In this document: positions 1 through 11,721 of the stretch, piece by piece
Layout of the letters: each line of letters opens with the position of its first letter
Numbering within the stretch: position 1 is the stretch's first letter
Assembly: GCF_030272615.1 (NCBI RefSeq)
Contig: NC_081409.1
Span: 470,018,573-470,082,572 of the forward strand
Direction of reading: 5' to 3'
DNA from: Cryptomeria japonica
Lineage: Eukaryota; Streptophyta; Pinopsida; Cupressales; Cupressaceae
Length of the DNA stretch: 64,000 nucleotides
The notes under the pieces: model-generated
Told to the model about the DNA's origin: nothing
The model's database searches: none
The model's input: the letters and a program-made list of their open reading frames with translations, nothing else
Translations under genes and position numbers: made by a program

Positions 1-50
1 CCACTTAATAATAATTAAAAATTCAGAGCAGTTGAGGCACAGTTTACAGG

Positions 51-1022
51 ATGGCAGATAGACCTATTGAATCTCTCACACCACATAATTACCACACTTG
101 GAAGGGTCGCATGATGACTCTTCTCCAGTCAAAAGGGTTATGGTCCTGTTTGGATGAGGTTCAGCCTCAGTTGACACGTCCTTTTGAGATTATGCAGCAC
201 ATGAACAATATGGATCAGGCTATGGGATTGATGGCTTTACACATTTCTGAAAGTCTTCAGTTTCATCTTGAGGGTTGTCTCACTCCTCGAGCCATTTGGA
301 CCAAGTTTGAGGGACTTTTTGGTACTGTCAACGAGTTCAGAGCTTTGCAGCTTGAGGCAGAGTTAACTTCCTTGGTACCTGATTCATTTCCTTCTATTGA
401 GGACTTTCTGATGAAGTTCAAACAGCAAAGATCTATCTTGCAGGGTTGTGGTAAGACTAAGACTGATACAGAGTGCATTTTCCTGATTCTCTCCAAGCTT
501 CGGGGTCCATTTCAGATCTTCTCTTCGACCTTCTATTCCACCATGGATGCCTTGGGTGCTCGACATGTCATGCCTTCTTTTGAGGTCTTTTATGATCGTC
601 TGACTCGTGAGCAAGCTAAGCTTAAGCAGTTGGATTCACTTTCAGGTTCACAGAACCAAGCATTGGTAGCCCAGTCCTCCAAAGGAAAATAGAAGCAGAA
701 ACCGAAGCCTAAGAAAGATTCAGAGCCTAGTGAGAATCCCTCCAAGCCACCACCTAAGTCTGATTCAAAACCACAATTCAATTCTAAACAGGGCAAATCT
801 TCAAAGTCTGGTGAGTCTTCCTCCAAGACTAAGAAAAAATCAGGTGATCCTTGCAGTTTTTGTGGCAAGGAAGGACATCCCGTTTCCAGGTGTTGGAAAC
901 GTTTAGAGGCTTTGGAAGAAGCCATGCAGCAGCATAATATCAGTGCACCACAGCCTCCTTCACAGCCCACAGGGAAAGGTCATGCTCTTTCTGCACGAGC
1001 ATTGTCCTCAGTGTCCACTTAG
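51..1022 (+). pseudogene. gag: Copia Gag with zinc knuckle, interrupted by amber codons
   Basis: The capsid-like Gag starts at the ATG at 51 (MADRPIESLTPHNYHTWKGR) and reads 213 codons to a TAG at 690. The same frame continues through a lysine/serine-rich stretch to a CCHC zinc knuckle (CSFCGKEGHPVSRC, about 867-908) and reaches a second TAG at 1020, next to the protease active site. Gag packages the RNA and forms the virus-like particle. Both stops are explained by one transition each: the second sits where relatives have Trp just before LDSGA. Because no frame is lost, the parent element probably encoded one continuous Gag-Pol. Confidence 0.88.
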
Positions 1023-4000
1023 ATTCTAGATTCTGGTGCCTCTCACCATATGACACACACACAGGATTTGGTCACCGCTCTTGCTCCTACAGGCACTAGA
1101 CATATTGTAGTTGGTGACTCAGCACAACTTTCCGTTCAGGGTTCTGGTACTATTTCATTGGATGGTGGTTGTCTTCAGGATGTGCTTTTGGTTCCTGACA
1201 TTTCGACAAACCTTCTATCCGTTTATCAGATTTGCCACTCTGGCTCTGGTAAGACAGTTGAGTTCTCTCCACATGATGTGGTTATTCGAGATCTTCATGA
1301 TCCTGACTTGGTTGTGGCTACTGGGAGTCTGGATTCTGCATCTCACTTATATAGTTTTGATGGCTTTGAGAGTTTAGACACTGTTGGTTCCTCTCTTATA
1401 GCACATGCAGATTCAGTGAGCAGGCTTTGGCATGAGCGTTTTGGTCATGTCAATTACAGATATCTACAGCAGATGAGTACACAGGCACTTGTGATTGGGC
1501 TTCCACAGATTTCTTGTATAGATGGTGTATGTCGTGGTTGTGTCCTTGGAAAACATCATCGAGATCCTTTTCCTAAGGGTCGAGCCTCTCGTGCTAAGGT
1601 AGCCCTAAAGTTGGTACACAGTGATCTTATGTCCTTTCCGACTCCTTCTTTTTCAGGGGCCTGTTATGTACTCACTTTTATTGATGACTTCTCCAGACGT
1701 ACATGGGTGTACTTTCTTAAGTACAAGTCTGATGTCTTTGACTCTTTCAGGAAGTTTAAGACATTTGTGGAGAAGCAATCTGGACTTTCTATCAGGAGGA
1801 TACACACAGATAATGGGGGGGAGTATGTAAATCAGGCTTTCAGATATTTTTGCACTGAGCATGGTTTACAGCATCAGTTTACAGTTCCTTATACCCCTCA
1901 ACAGAATGGTGTTGCTGAGAGAAAGAACAGAACCTTACGGGAGATGGCAAATTGTATGATACAGTCTCGAGCTATGAGTTCTTCATTTTGGGCTGAGGCA
2001 GTCAATTGTGCCAATTATATTCAGAACCGGATGCCCCATAAGGCATTACGACATATAACTCTTGAGGAGGCTTGGACCCATGTCAAGCCTGATGTTTCTA
2101 CATTCCGAGTTTTTGGTAGTGAGGCTTGGGCATTTATTCCTGATGCTCAGCGGATAGCCATGGAGAGGAAGAGCCGACCACTCATATTTGTTGGCTACTA
2201 TGAGGATGTTAAGGCATACAGGTTGTTTGATCCTGATTCCAGAGAGGTCTTGTTTCGGCGGGATGTCCAGTTTGATGAGTGCTATCCTCAGATGGATTCT
2301 CCATCACCAGCTTCTCCCTCATTGCCTACTCCTTCCTCTTCATCTCTTGAGGATTACTTATCTCTTGAGGATGATGTAGATCATGATCCACCATCTCCAC
2401 CACCACCAGTTGCTCCGTCTTTGCCGAAGTGGGCCCGTGATACTGTTGATGCAGCTGGTTCTTTGGCAGGTGATCCTTCAGATACTCGTCGCACTCGTGC
2501 TCAAACATATGGTTCTAGTCTTTTGAGTCATACCCTTTCAGATGATCCTCAAAAGTTTTCAGAGGTGACAGGACACCCAGAGTGGGATAGGGCCATGGAT
2601 GAGGAGTATTCTTCTTTGATGAAGAATCATACTTGGGATCTTTGTCCTCTTCCTAAGGGAAGAAAGTTGGTTCGGTGCAAGTGGGTGTATCGTACCAAGT
2701 ATGCTGCAGATGGTTCTATTGATAAGTATAAGGCCCGTCTTGTTGCGAAGGGGTTTTCTCAGGTAGAGGGTATTGACTACTCTGAGACCTTTGCTCCTGT
2801 CGCCAAGATGAATTCTATACGCTTGGTACTTTCACTTGCAGCTTCACAGGGATGGACAGTGTTTCAGATGGATGTGAAGAGTGCCTTCTTGCATGGAGAC
2901 CTACATGAGGAGATCTATATGGAGCAGCCTCAGGGTTTTGTGCAGGACACTTCTTTGGTTTGCAGACTTCGACGTTCATTGTATGGTCTCAAACAAGCCC
3001 CCCGAGCTTGGTATGAGAAGATGGACTCCTTCTTGCTTTCCTCGCACTTCACACGCTGTCATTCCGATCACACAGTCTATATTCAGCGTCAGGAGGGTGA
3101 TCTTTTGATTCTAGTGCTATATGTAGATGATCTCATCATTACAGGTAGCTCATCCTGCATGATTCAGAGTGTTCAGAGAGCTTTGATGGAGCAGTTTGAG
3201 ATGACCGATCTTGGTCTCTTGCACTTCTTTCTGGGTCTACAGGTTATTCAGTCTTCGGATGGGATTTCCATTTTTCAGGAGAAGTATGCTCTTGATATGC
3301 TTCAGCGATTTGGCATGCTTGATTGCAAGTCTACCCCCACTCCATTTCAGTCAGGTGTTGTTTTGTCTTCCACTTGCTCTACTCCTTCAGTAGACCCCAC
3401 TTTATACAGGCAGTTGGTTGGCAGTCTGTTGTACCTGACACATTCTCGTCCTGATCTTTCCTTTGCGGTTGGCCTTGTCTCTCAGTTCTCCCATGATCCT
3501 CATGAGAGCCATTGGCAAGCAGCCAAACATATTTTGAGATATATTCGGGGCACCACACATTATGGCATTCACTACTCTTCAGGATCCCCTCACATCATTG
3601 GCTTCACTGACTCCGATTGGGCTGGTGATGTCAATGATCGGAAGTCTACTTCTGGCTTTGTTTTTTGCCTTGGTTCTGGTCCTATCACATGGTCTTGCAA
3701 GAAGCAATCTGCTATTGCATTATCGTCTACAGAGGCTGAGTACCATGCAGCAGTGTTAGCCAGTCAGGAGGTTTTATGGCTTCGGCAATCGATGACAGAG
3801 TTTGGGTTTCCTCCAGATTGTCCCACTATTCTTTGGTGTGACAACCAGAGCGCCATTCACATTTCACGCAACCCAGTGGAGCATCAGCGGACAAAGCATA
3901 TTGAAATCCACATGCACTTCATCAGACAGTTGATTCAGGATGGTTCTCTCATCTTGGAGTATATTCCTACAGAGGAGGAGGTTGCTGACATCTTCACTAA

Positions 4001-4079
4001 ACCTTTGGCATCTCCGCGCTATCTTCAGTTGCGCTCAATGCTTGGGGTGAAGGAAGTTGTCCTTGGGGGGTCTCAGTGA
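1023..4079 (+). CDS. pol: Copia Pol: protease, integrase, RT, RNase H
   Basis: An open frame of 1019 codons follows the TAG at 1020; its first ATG is at 1050. The protease active site is LDSGASHHM at 1026-1052. Counting from the ATG at 1050, the zinc-binding GAG-pre-integrase region (HERFGH...CRGC) is near residues 127-165, the integrase core has D near 191 (VHSDLM), D near 254 (HTDNGGEY) and E near 290 (VAERKNRT), the RT begins near 525 with YVDDLIITG near 690, and RNase H shows FTDSDWAGD near 851, SSTEAEYHA and CDNQSAI. All key catalytic residues are visible. It shares one frame with Gag, so it is the back half of a polyprotein and has no start of its own. The gene is intact, but the element is not, because of the two upstream stops. 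Confidence 0.93.
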   Translation: MLDSGASHHMTHTQDLVTALAPTGTRHIVVGDSAQLSVQGSGTISLDGGCLQDVLLVPDISTNLLSVYQICHSGSGKTVEFSPHDVVIRDLHDPDLVVATGSLDSASHLYSFDGFESLDTVGSSLIAHADSVSRLWHERFGHVNYRYLQQMSTQALVIGLPQISCIDGVCRGCVLGKHHRDPFPKGRASRAKVALKLVHSDLMSFPTPSFSGACYVLTFIDDFSRRTWVYFLKYKSDVFDSFRKFKTFVEKQSGLSIRRIHTDNGGEYVNQAFRYFCTEHGLQHQFTVPYTPQQNGVAERKNRTLREMANCMIQSRAMSSSFWAEAVNCANYIQNRMPHKALRHITLEEAWTHVKPDVSTFRVFGSEAWAFIPDAQRIAMERKSRPLIFVGYYEDVKAYRLFDPDSREVLFRRDVQFDECYPQMDSPSPASPSLPTPSSSSLEDYLSLEDDVDHDPPSPPPPVAPSLPKWARDTVDAAGSLAGDPSDTRRTRAQTYGSSLLSHTLSDDPQKFSEVTGHPEWDRAMDEEYSSLMKNHTWDLCPLPKGRKLVRCKWVYRTKYAADGSIDKYKARLVAKGFSQVEGIDYSETFAPVAKMNSIRLVLSLAASQGWTVFQMDVKSAFLHGDLHEEIYMEQPQGFVQDTSLVCRLRRSLYGLKQAPRAWYEKMDSFLLSSHFTRCHSDHTVYIQRQEGDLLILVLYVDDLIITGSSSCMIQSVQRALMEQFEMTDLGLLHFFLGLQVIQSSDGISIFQEKYALDMLQRFGMLDCKSTPTPFQSGVVLSSTCSTPSVDPTLYRQLVGSLLYLTHSRPDLSFAVGLVSQFSHDPHESHWQAAKHILRYIRGTTHYGIHYSSGSPHIIGFTDSDWAGDVNDRKSTSGFVFCLGSGPITWSCKKQSAIALSSTEAEYHAAVLASQEVLWLRQSMTEFGFPPDCPTILWCDNQSAIHISRNPVEHQRTKHIEIHMHFIRQLIQDGSLILEYIPTEEEVADIFTKPLASPRYLQLRSMLGVKEVVLGGSQ

Positions 4080-4291
4080 GGCCTTCCTTCCTTCATGTTT
4101 TCTTTTTAGCATGATTCTTTATCTCTTTTTGGAGAGGAGTTTTTTCCCACTGGGTTTTCTCCTTTACTCCACTTTATAGAGATTTTCTTGTATTTGGGTA
4201 CCTCATCAGGCCTTGTTGCCGGGACCCTCTTTTGCATTGTAGTTCCTTTGCTTTCTTCTGCATTATTTGTAGCTGCATTGTAGCTCATCTT

Positions 4292-4300
4292 AAGGGGGGG
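4292..4300 (+). promoter_or_regulatory. Polypurine tract of the Copia element
   Basis: AAGGGGGGG directly precedes the TG that opens the 3' LTR. It is the expected position for priming plus-strand DNA synthesis. Confidence 0.8.
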
Positions 4301-4618
4301 TGTTAGAGTAAAGTAATTAATTAACTTTGCTCTCCTCTTAAGATTTCTCTTTATGCATACATTAGTCATTTAATAATTAATATTTAATTATTAAATGCTC
4401 ACACCTTAGGGTTAGGTTTTCCTTTTGGTGTTGATCTCCTTTATAAGGATTGATCTCTTGTATTATTCATATTCTTGATTCATTTTTCTCTGATAATACA
4501 TCTTTTCTCTTTGTCAGAGCCAAAACCCTTGTATTCGTTCTCTCTCTTTCTCTGTGACAGGTTTCTTGCATGCAGGTTTCTTTTGGGTTCTGTGGATTTG
4601 TATTTCTCAAATCCTACA
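4301..4618 (+). repeat. 3' LTR of the Copia element
   Basis: About 318 bp opening TGTTAGAG and ending ATCCTACA, so with TG...CA ends. A likely TATA box (CCTTTATAAGG) is near 4439. Base 4619 onward matches, in antisense, the Tat polyprotein also seen near 34050, which fixes the right edge. The partner LTR is outside the window, so identity between LTRs cannot be judged. Confidence 0.85.
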
Positions 4619-5217
4619 TTAAATCTCCCATCTTCTAGTGCCTCGAGGAGGTTTTCACCATTAGATGCGTCCTTTCTTTTTGCTTTTTCCTGATCTAATG
4701 TTGCCAAGAAATGGTTTTCAATATTAGACCTGATATTGTTTTTATTTTCACTTTTACGACTAGGAGATTTGGCACCCACTTGGCTGGAGGATGCATTGCT
4801 GAAATTCCTGGTGGAAGTTGTTGTGGGTTCAATTGCATTAAGATATACGGATATGGCATAGTCATTTGGAAAGGTATCAATGGCAGTATGTCCTTCATTT
4901 TCCCATTCAATAAGTTTAGGGTGGAGTAGAGGTAAAGGATCATTAGGTTGAGCTGTTTTGAGAGTATTTAGGGTCATGATTGAGTTATCAAAGTTTTCAA
5001 TATGTATGTCAATGTCTAGAACAGTACCCTCATCAGAATGACCTCGCCCAAGAAGTTCTTGATCATCCTCAATTAAGTCCAAGTTAGCTGAATGTGATTC
5101 TAATTCAAGTGAACTAGTTCCTAATGTTTGTCTTGCATACATGTGAACTACATCGACTCCTACATCTTCTTTAAAGCAGTTTTCTTCAGCCGGTTCTTTA
5201 GAATGATATGAATCCCA
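4619..5217 (-). pseudogene. Tat polyprotein linker between G-patch and RT
   Basis: The minus strand holds an acidic, serine-rich region with no known domain, ending at the Copia junction (about 220 codons open from 5142 to 4480, the last part already in Copia sequence). It matches the stretch at about 33516-34070 of the other family copy, which lies just before RT. It is probably a spacer of the polyprotein rather than an enzyme. The original frame runs on from 5217 through a stop at 5218-5220. Confidence 0.7.
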
Positions 5218-6630
5218 TTACCATTCATCAGAATTTGTCTCGCTTGTAGCTTGCAATCTACAAATTTGTTCATATAGCTTTTGATGTGTTTCTTCTATTT
5301 GTCTTGCTATATCTTTCCTTCTTTCATATGCAACTTCTTCTGGACTGAGATTGAGTTCTGTCAACTTTACTATCAGCTCTCCTTGATTAGTACTAGGTTC
5401 ATGCTTGTTTTTATTGAGAGTTAATGCTGCTTGGGAGGTACTATTGGTTTGTTTCTCTTGTTTATTTGAGGATTGTTTGTTTTGCGAATTCATGTTTGGT
5501 TGTGCTTGTTGCTTTGTAGATGCTTCTTCCCTTTCCATTGCAAGTTGTTCTTGTCTATTTTCATATTCCTCTTGGTGCTGATTAGAGAATATGTCTTCTG
5601 GTAAAGTAACTTGTCCATACCCTAAACCTGCTTTGTCTATAGCTTGCTGAGTATGAGGTTGGATAGGTTCTAAGATACCTTCTTTTCTTTTTCCTATAGG
5701 ACCTATTCCAATGTATCCCATCTTTTGAAGAATGTTGAATCCTTTTCCATATTTTTTTGTAGGTATTCTAACATTGTTGACCTTTTGTTGAGCTTCTTCA
5801 TCTTTGTATAGCCACTGTAGCACATCTTTGTCTTCTATCTCCTCTGATAATGTTCCAACACTAATGAATGCTCCATCAAATATCGAAAGATGTTTCACAA
5901 TTGGTTGTTGTTTAGAGTTTGATGGTTTTCCAAAGGATTTAGGAGAGAGTGGTAATTGTGATATTGAGTATTCTCCATTTCCTCGATCTCTTAGCTGCAT
6001 TTGTTTTTCCATACTTGATAAAATAGAGGCAAATGATTGTTCTTTGGATTGTGTGTTAAAAGATGATGCCTCCCTGTTATGAGGAAAAATGACTTCTTGA
6101 GCCATTTTTAGATTGCTACAATATTGGAATGGATTTGAATCTGCAGATATTGTGATTTCTTGTCCATTATAGGGAAATTTGACACACTATTGATAGGTTG
6201 ATGGGACAACTTGCAAGTCATGTATCCATGGTCTCCAGAGGAGTATATTATATGATAAGTCCAAGTCTAGAACTTGTCATGCTGTATTTTTCTGTAAAGG
6301 TCCCACTCTGATGGGTAGTATCACAATTCCCTTGGAGTAACATTCTTCTTCATCATAGGCTTTTATGGTGATCTTTTTGTGGGGATCAAATGCATCTTCT
6401 GAATATCCTAAGGCACAAACAAGACTCAATGAACAAATATTTAGGCCAGCTCCACCATCTATTATAACATGTTTAACTTGTGTTTTGTGAATGAGGACTT
6501 CAATATGCAAAGGAGCATTATGGGGATGTTGCAAGGACATGTCATTTTCTTTAGTAAATGATAAGCAGTGAGGAGTTGTGAGGTGTCCCACCATGGTTTG
6601 GAGTTGATCTATATCAAGATCTTTGGACAC
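5218..6630 (-). pseudogene. Tat aspartic protease and G-patch region
   Basis: Reading from 6630, the protease has the active site HVIIDGGAGLNICSLSL (D-G-G-A variant) and, after a frame with stops near 6270, the region YNILL.RPWIHDL typical of Tat proteases. From 6105 a 295-codon frame runs to 5218: it contains a G-patch (GKGFNILQKMGYIGIGPIGK, about residues 125-144), a Gln/Asn-rich stretch and a conserved helix-rich tail (LSPEEVAYERRKDIARQIEE). Protease cuts the polyprotein; G-patch segments bind nucleic acid or helicases in other proteins, and their role here is not known. Confidence 0.85.
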
Positions 6631-8534
6631 TGTGGTATCTACTAATGCTCATTCAAGAATCTCTTTGTGTGCAGGTGATAGCTTTAAAAGTTCTAAGATG
6701 GATATTTGTGCAAGTGTTTTCTGTAATTGATCCACTAGATTTTATTGTTTGGTAGTGGATGATGTGTTTGTTGTAGGACCTGACAAAACCAATTTGGCTT
6801 TGCTTTGTGTGATAACATGAGCAGGTTCATGATGTTTTTGCTCTTTAACTATGATTACATTTACCACATTGTCATACGCATGAGCATAGTTTACCTTTGC
6901 TTTACCTTTACCGTTTTGCCCTATTGATGATGCACCCTTCTCATAATTAGGAAGTGGAGTTTTGAAAGCTATGTGAGATTCATTTGTTGTATGTCTATCC
7001 ATGGTTATTATTCCATTATCAATCAAATCTTGGATGACATGTTTTAATCATTGACAAGCATCTGTTTGGTGTCCTTTGTTTCGATGGAAATCACAATAAT
7101 GGTTGTCATTCCACCAAGCAGGTTTTACCTTGGGTTGAAAGTTTCTTTCTTTTGGTAAAGTAATCAATTTGTTTGCGATGAGTGTTTTTAATGCAGACCC
7201 AAGGGGTTCACCAATGTTTGTAAATTATCTGCGAAAGAAGTTTTTGATAGTTGATTTTTGGTGATTGTTGTTTTGTTGAGCTACTGCTGAGTGATTGGAT
7301 AAATTAAAAACCGATTTATTTGGTTTTACATTGTTGTTATCCACTATCCCATCATTGACAACATTAAAATTTCTATTCCAAAACTTTGGTTTATCATTGT
7401 GATTGTTGTTGTTAGTGTTGTTAGGAGGGTGAACTCCTTCTTTGAATATTTTCAACTCACCTTTCTTTATCATGGCTTCCTCCATTCTGATTCCATTATC
7501 AATCATTTTTCATGAAACTTTGATTTCCTTGCATTTTTAAGTAATAACTCATTTGATCATTTAAGTTGTCTATGAATATGTCCATTTTTTCATACTCTGA
7601 CACTGTACGAGGATATCTCGAAGCTAACTGCCTCCATCTTTGTAAGAATGTCATGAAGGGTTCCCCACTCTTTTGTTTTGTGTTACACAGGTCTAGCATG
7701 GTTACTTCATGTTGGATGTTATAAGAGTATTGTGAAACAAACTTATCCACCAATTCTGAGAATGATCTGATTCCAGGTGTAAGTTTGGAGAACCATTCCA
7801 TAGCTAGTCTAGTTAAGCTTTTCAGAAATAGTCTCATTAAGTATGTATCCTCATGTGAAAACTCCATACTCATTGTGCAAAATTCCCTTATATGATCTTA
7901 AGGGTCAGTGCTTCAATCATATTTTTTGTATCTAGGAGTTTCAAAGCCTATAGGAAATGGTCTCATGTTTAGTTTCTGTCGAAAGGATAAGGAAAAATTT
8001 CTTGAAGTGAGTATCTTCTAACATTTCCTCTTTGCATATCTTGAATTTGCATTTGTAGTGTTTGTATTTGTTGTGTGAGAGTTGTGATAGGATTATCCAC
8101 ATGATTTGTTCTTGCATAGCCATGATTTTGCATTGTAGGACAATCTTGATCTCTTCTAATATCATCTTTATCCCTTCTTGTATCCTCATTGGATTGAGCG
8201 TTATTTAGAATTTCTACTTCATCCCTTGTGGGAATGTAAGTTTCCTCATTGTTTCTAGTGTTACTAGGAATTGACGTGTCATTGAGTTTCAGACCAAAAA
8301 TATCCTCGTATTGTTCATTTTTAAGGGGGGGTCATTTCTCTTTTGTGTCAATTTGTTCACATCAAAATCTTGGGGGAGTTTAGCACCAAATTTTGCTAAC
8401 ATTAGGAAATATTTTTCTTTTTCTCCCTCCAATATTTTCTACATAAATTTATCAAATTGAGGAACTTTTTTGATATCTCTGACATGTTGTTCTATTATTT
8501 CCTCTTCAACTTGTATTTCATCTTTGTGTTCCAT
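6631..8534 (-). pseudogene. gag: Tat Gag polyprotein, broken
   Basis: The likely start is the ATG at 8534. The protein runs through an acidic N-terminus and a coiled-coil-like Gln-rich stretch (LTQQIQTLQMQIQDMQ) to the retrotransposon gag core (7873-7499: LTRLAMEWFSKLTPGIRSF). Near 7094-7053 is a CX2HX4HX4C knuckle (CDFHRNKGHQTDAC), the form usual in Tat elements. A conserved segment LVDQLQKTLAQISILELLKL lies near 6740-6680, just before protease. Stops near 8440, 7915, 7910, 7500, 7050 and 6740 interrupt it; most sit where Gln, Trp, Arg or Gly is expected. Confidence 0.85.
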
Positions 8535-11500
8535 GTTTCTATAGTCTTCAATTATTTCAAATGTTTCTATTTCTGTTTCTGTAATCTTTCATCTCTGAGC
8601 CCTGGTTAGAATGGGCATACACGTGTCTTGAATGTTTTTTGAGGTTAAAATCTTGTTTAATGTGTTATAATAAGTGATCAATTGTTGAGGTTAAAGTTGT
8701 GGATGGATAGACATGAAATGATCTTTTCAAGTATTTGCTTGTTTACAAGTTTTTCAATCTTAGTTTTGGAGTGCAGGTTTTATGATTTTTGATATGACCA
8801 AGTTCAAGAATGATATATCCTATGATAGAGAACAAGGTTATTTTGATCAAGCGTTGTAGTTTCATGATTAAAGGATGATAGATCCTAATGAGAAACTATG
8901 TTTGAATGATCAGTTTATCAAAGACAATATGGTGTTGCACTTTAAGGTGTTTGATCTTTAACTTGTTTGAGGTGAATACTTGAGACTATTGTGTGTCTTG
9001 TTCTTGAATATGTTTTTGATAGAAGATAACCTGATTGAATGACCCAACAAGATGACCTACTCTCTATGTTTGATTGTTTGAGAAATGGGTTGTTTTTGTT
9101 TTCTGATTTTGATGTAGTTTACTAGAAATGCTGACAAAGTGACCAAGAACTCTACTTTACTGACCAGAAATGCTGAGAAACAGACTAGAAATACTATTCT
9201 ACACTCCAGAAACGCTGACAGACAGACTAGAAACGCTGACAGACAGACTAGAAACGCTGACAAATAGGCCAAAAATGTTGTTCTGTATCCCAAAAATGCT
9301 CAGAGATAGACCAGAAACAATGTGAAATAGACCAGGAATGCTGACAAAAAGACCACAAACTTTGCTATGCAATACAGTGACTCTAAAGGTCAAATAATGA
9401 TATGTACTTTAGCAAATTGGGTGTTTGTACTTAGGAGATTATTGTTTTGACCCAATTTTGTGATTTTCAGACTCAGAAAATGGATATGTAGACCTAGCAA
9501 GGACAAACTAGGAGATTTGATGCTGCAACATGAGCAATTTGATATGCAACTCACAAGAGTTGTTGATTAGACCAGGGGATTTGACCTTTAGACCAAGAGA
9601 GCTATTGTTTAGACCAAGAAATTTGCTATCCTGACCAGAAACGCTGAGAAACAGCCCAGAAATAATGTTTTGCACTCCAGAAATGCTGATAGACAAACCA
9701 TAAATGCTATCAAATGGACTAGAAACGCTGGCAAAATTACCAGAAATGTTGACAAACTAACCAGAAATGCTATTAAACTGACCAGAAACTCGAATGTTTA
9801 AACCAGAAACTCTAATGTTTAGACCAGAAACTCTAATGTGTTCAACCTTGGAGAGTTAATGTTAAACTATGAGAAATTTGACATTCACACCAAAAGATCT
9901 AATGTTTGGACTGGAAATGCGACTATTTGGACCATAGGTGCGACAGTTTGAACTGTAGATGTGACAGTTTGAAATTTAGATGCGACTGTTTGGACCAAAA
10001 GTGCTAATGTTTGGACTGTGAATACAACTGTTTGGACTGATGAAGCTAATGTTTGGACCAAAAGAGATAAGTTTTGTACTATGAATGTGACTGTTTGGAC
10101 TGTGGATGCGACTATTTTGACTGAAAGAGCTAACCTGCTGTGAAACTTGTGAATTTGACAGTTTGAAATTTGAGTTTTTAATGTTTGTTGTATTTCAATG
10201 GATGATATCTTGACTTGACTTACAAATACAAAATTTAGATTGTATTTTTTTTTTGTCCCAAAGGACACATAAAGTGTATGTTCAATAAGCTTTTAAAGAA
10301 AGCCCAAGTTTTTACGAGTTTTGAACAATTTGAAAACACATCAATCAGTCTATCCTAAGGAGATTGGCTTCATTATTAGTTCTTAGCCCACAACTTGGTA
10401 CCCTATCAGCTCACACAACCTTGTCATCCCCTAAAGGGCACCCTTTTTTTTGCCTTTGTGAGAGCTAGTGGAGTCTCATTATGAGCCTAGCAATAAGGTC
10501 TCAAAAGGGGAGTTCGCACATACGCTCAAGAGGGACATATGGTGAGTATCTTAAGGAGAGATTCTTCCCCCTCCATGCACTAAGAATTTAATAATGTTCG
10601 GAGGTAAACCGGGTAGCTTCTAATTTACTTGGAACTAGTAAGGGATCCATTCAGTGCGTTGGGGTATAAACTCAATTAAGAGGTCTCCCAACCTTGAAAA
10701 CCAAGGTTTGATATACCCAAAGGTACAGAGGAGAGCTATTCCTAAGCACTACCATTGCTTTGATTTTCATCAAAAACATATTTATTTTATAGTGGGTTGG
10801 AGTACTTGGCGTTAGCCGTTCCCACTTAGGTCGTTCCCCTCTCACTAGCCTTAAGGGCTAAGAGTTAATAACTCCTCGGGAGGGCAGGCCTGCTAAAGAA
10901 ATGCACTATTGAAAGCAAAGGATGAGTCTAGTTTTTTGATCACCTAAGAAAGGTGAGAGCATACTCGCCTATCATCAAAACACATAAGACATGCTTATTC
11001 ATTTCCATTGTAATTAGTCTATATGCCTAATTTAACAAATATAAGTGCAAAATCCCATGGCTACAAACAAAGTTTGTAGTTTATGTTGCATTTTTTGGTG
11101 GCAAAATAGTTTATGACTCCGATCTTTCACAGCAAAATAAGTACCTCCAAAACCAACAATCTGCAATTTAGGTTCGGGAAAATGACAGTCCAAAAGTAGA
11201 AATGAGGAATGCAAAACCAACAACCTGCAAATTAGGTTTGGGAAAATGATAGTCCAGAAGTAGAAATGAGGAATGCAACATATGATATTTGCAAAATCAA
11301 TAAAAAACTGAAAATGCCATCAAATTGACCAAGAATGCCATCCTAAGTGCCAAGAACATTGCTCTGCACACCAGAAATGCTGATTTGAACACCAAAAACG
11401 TTGTTCTGCACACCAGAAATGATGTTAAACAGACTGAAAACACTGACAAATGTACCAAAAATGCCACCATACATACCAAAAACACTAAAGTATAGACTAA

Positions 11501-11696
11501 AAGTGCTAAAGTATAGAAAAACATAAAAACAAAGTTGAGGAATCTCCCATAAATTCCATTTGAGGTGTCGGAATGCCACAATAAAGACCAAGAACGTGAT
11601 TCGAGAGCCCAAGAGAGCTAATCTGGACTCCGAAAGAGATAATCAACCTGTCAATGAAATTTCTTGCAAGAAAACTTGTTAAAGATCAATGGGGCT
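8535..11696 (-). repeat. Leader of the Tat element with degenerate 21-bp repeats
   Basis: The 3.2 kb between the PBS and gag carries no recognised gene. It holds several runs of about 21-bp units: 9119-9330 (GACAGACAGACTAGAAACGCT type), 9640-9850, 9890-10140 (GTTTGGACTGTGGATGCGAC type) and 11290-11520. Because 21 is a multiple of 3, the runs stay open as 7-residue repeats (FLVCLSA, VQTLALL). The stretch 10260-11000 matches 29600-30250 of the other copy but has no repeats. The same arrangement in two insertions means that the arrays belong to the element. Confidence 0.75.
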
Positions 11697-11716
11697 AGGC
11701 CCCATGGTGGGCGCCA
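11697..11716 (-). promoter_or_regulatory. Primer-binding site of the minus-strand Tat element
   Basis: On the minus strand TGGCGCCCACCATGGGGCCT lies 5 bases after the LTR end. It matches the site at 29024 of the sister copy with small changes. The TGGCGCC start fits the CCA end of a tRNA; I cannot say which tRNA with certainty. Confidence 0.75.
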
Positions 11717-11721
11717 ATTAA

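Larger units (their letters stand above)
1..4618 (+). mobile_element. Copia LTR retrotransposon, 5' LTR outside the window
   Basis: Gag, protease, integrase, RT and RNase H follow in the order typical of Ty1/copia, with a G-rich polypurine tract at 4292-4300 and a 3' LTR after it. The first bases hold a short leader; TTCAGAGCAGTTG near 20-32 may be a worn primer-binding site, but this is weak. At 4619 the sequence becomes, without a gap, the antisense of a Tat element polyprotein, so this copy inserted into that element. The 5' LTR and the matching target duplication lie left of the window. The whole polyprotein is in one frame with only two stops, so this insertion is fairly young compared with its neighbours. 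Confidence 0.93.

Noticed and set aside
1020-1022. TAG before the protease as programmed readthrough between Gag and Pol
   Set aside because: A similar TAG interrupts Gag earlier, and the codon is normally Trp in Copia; a point mutation is simpler.
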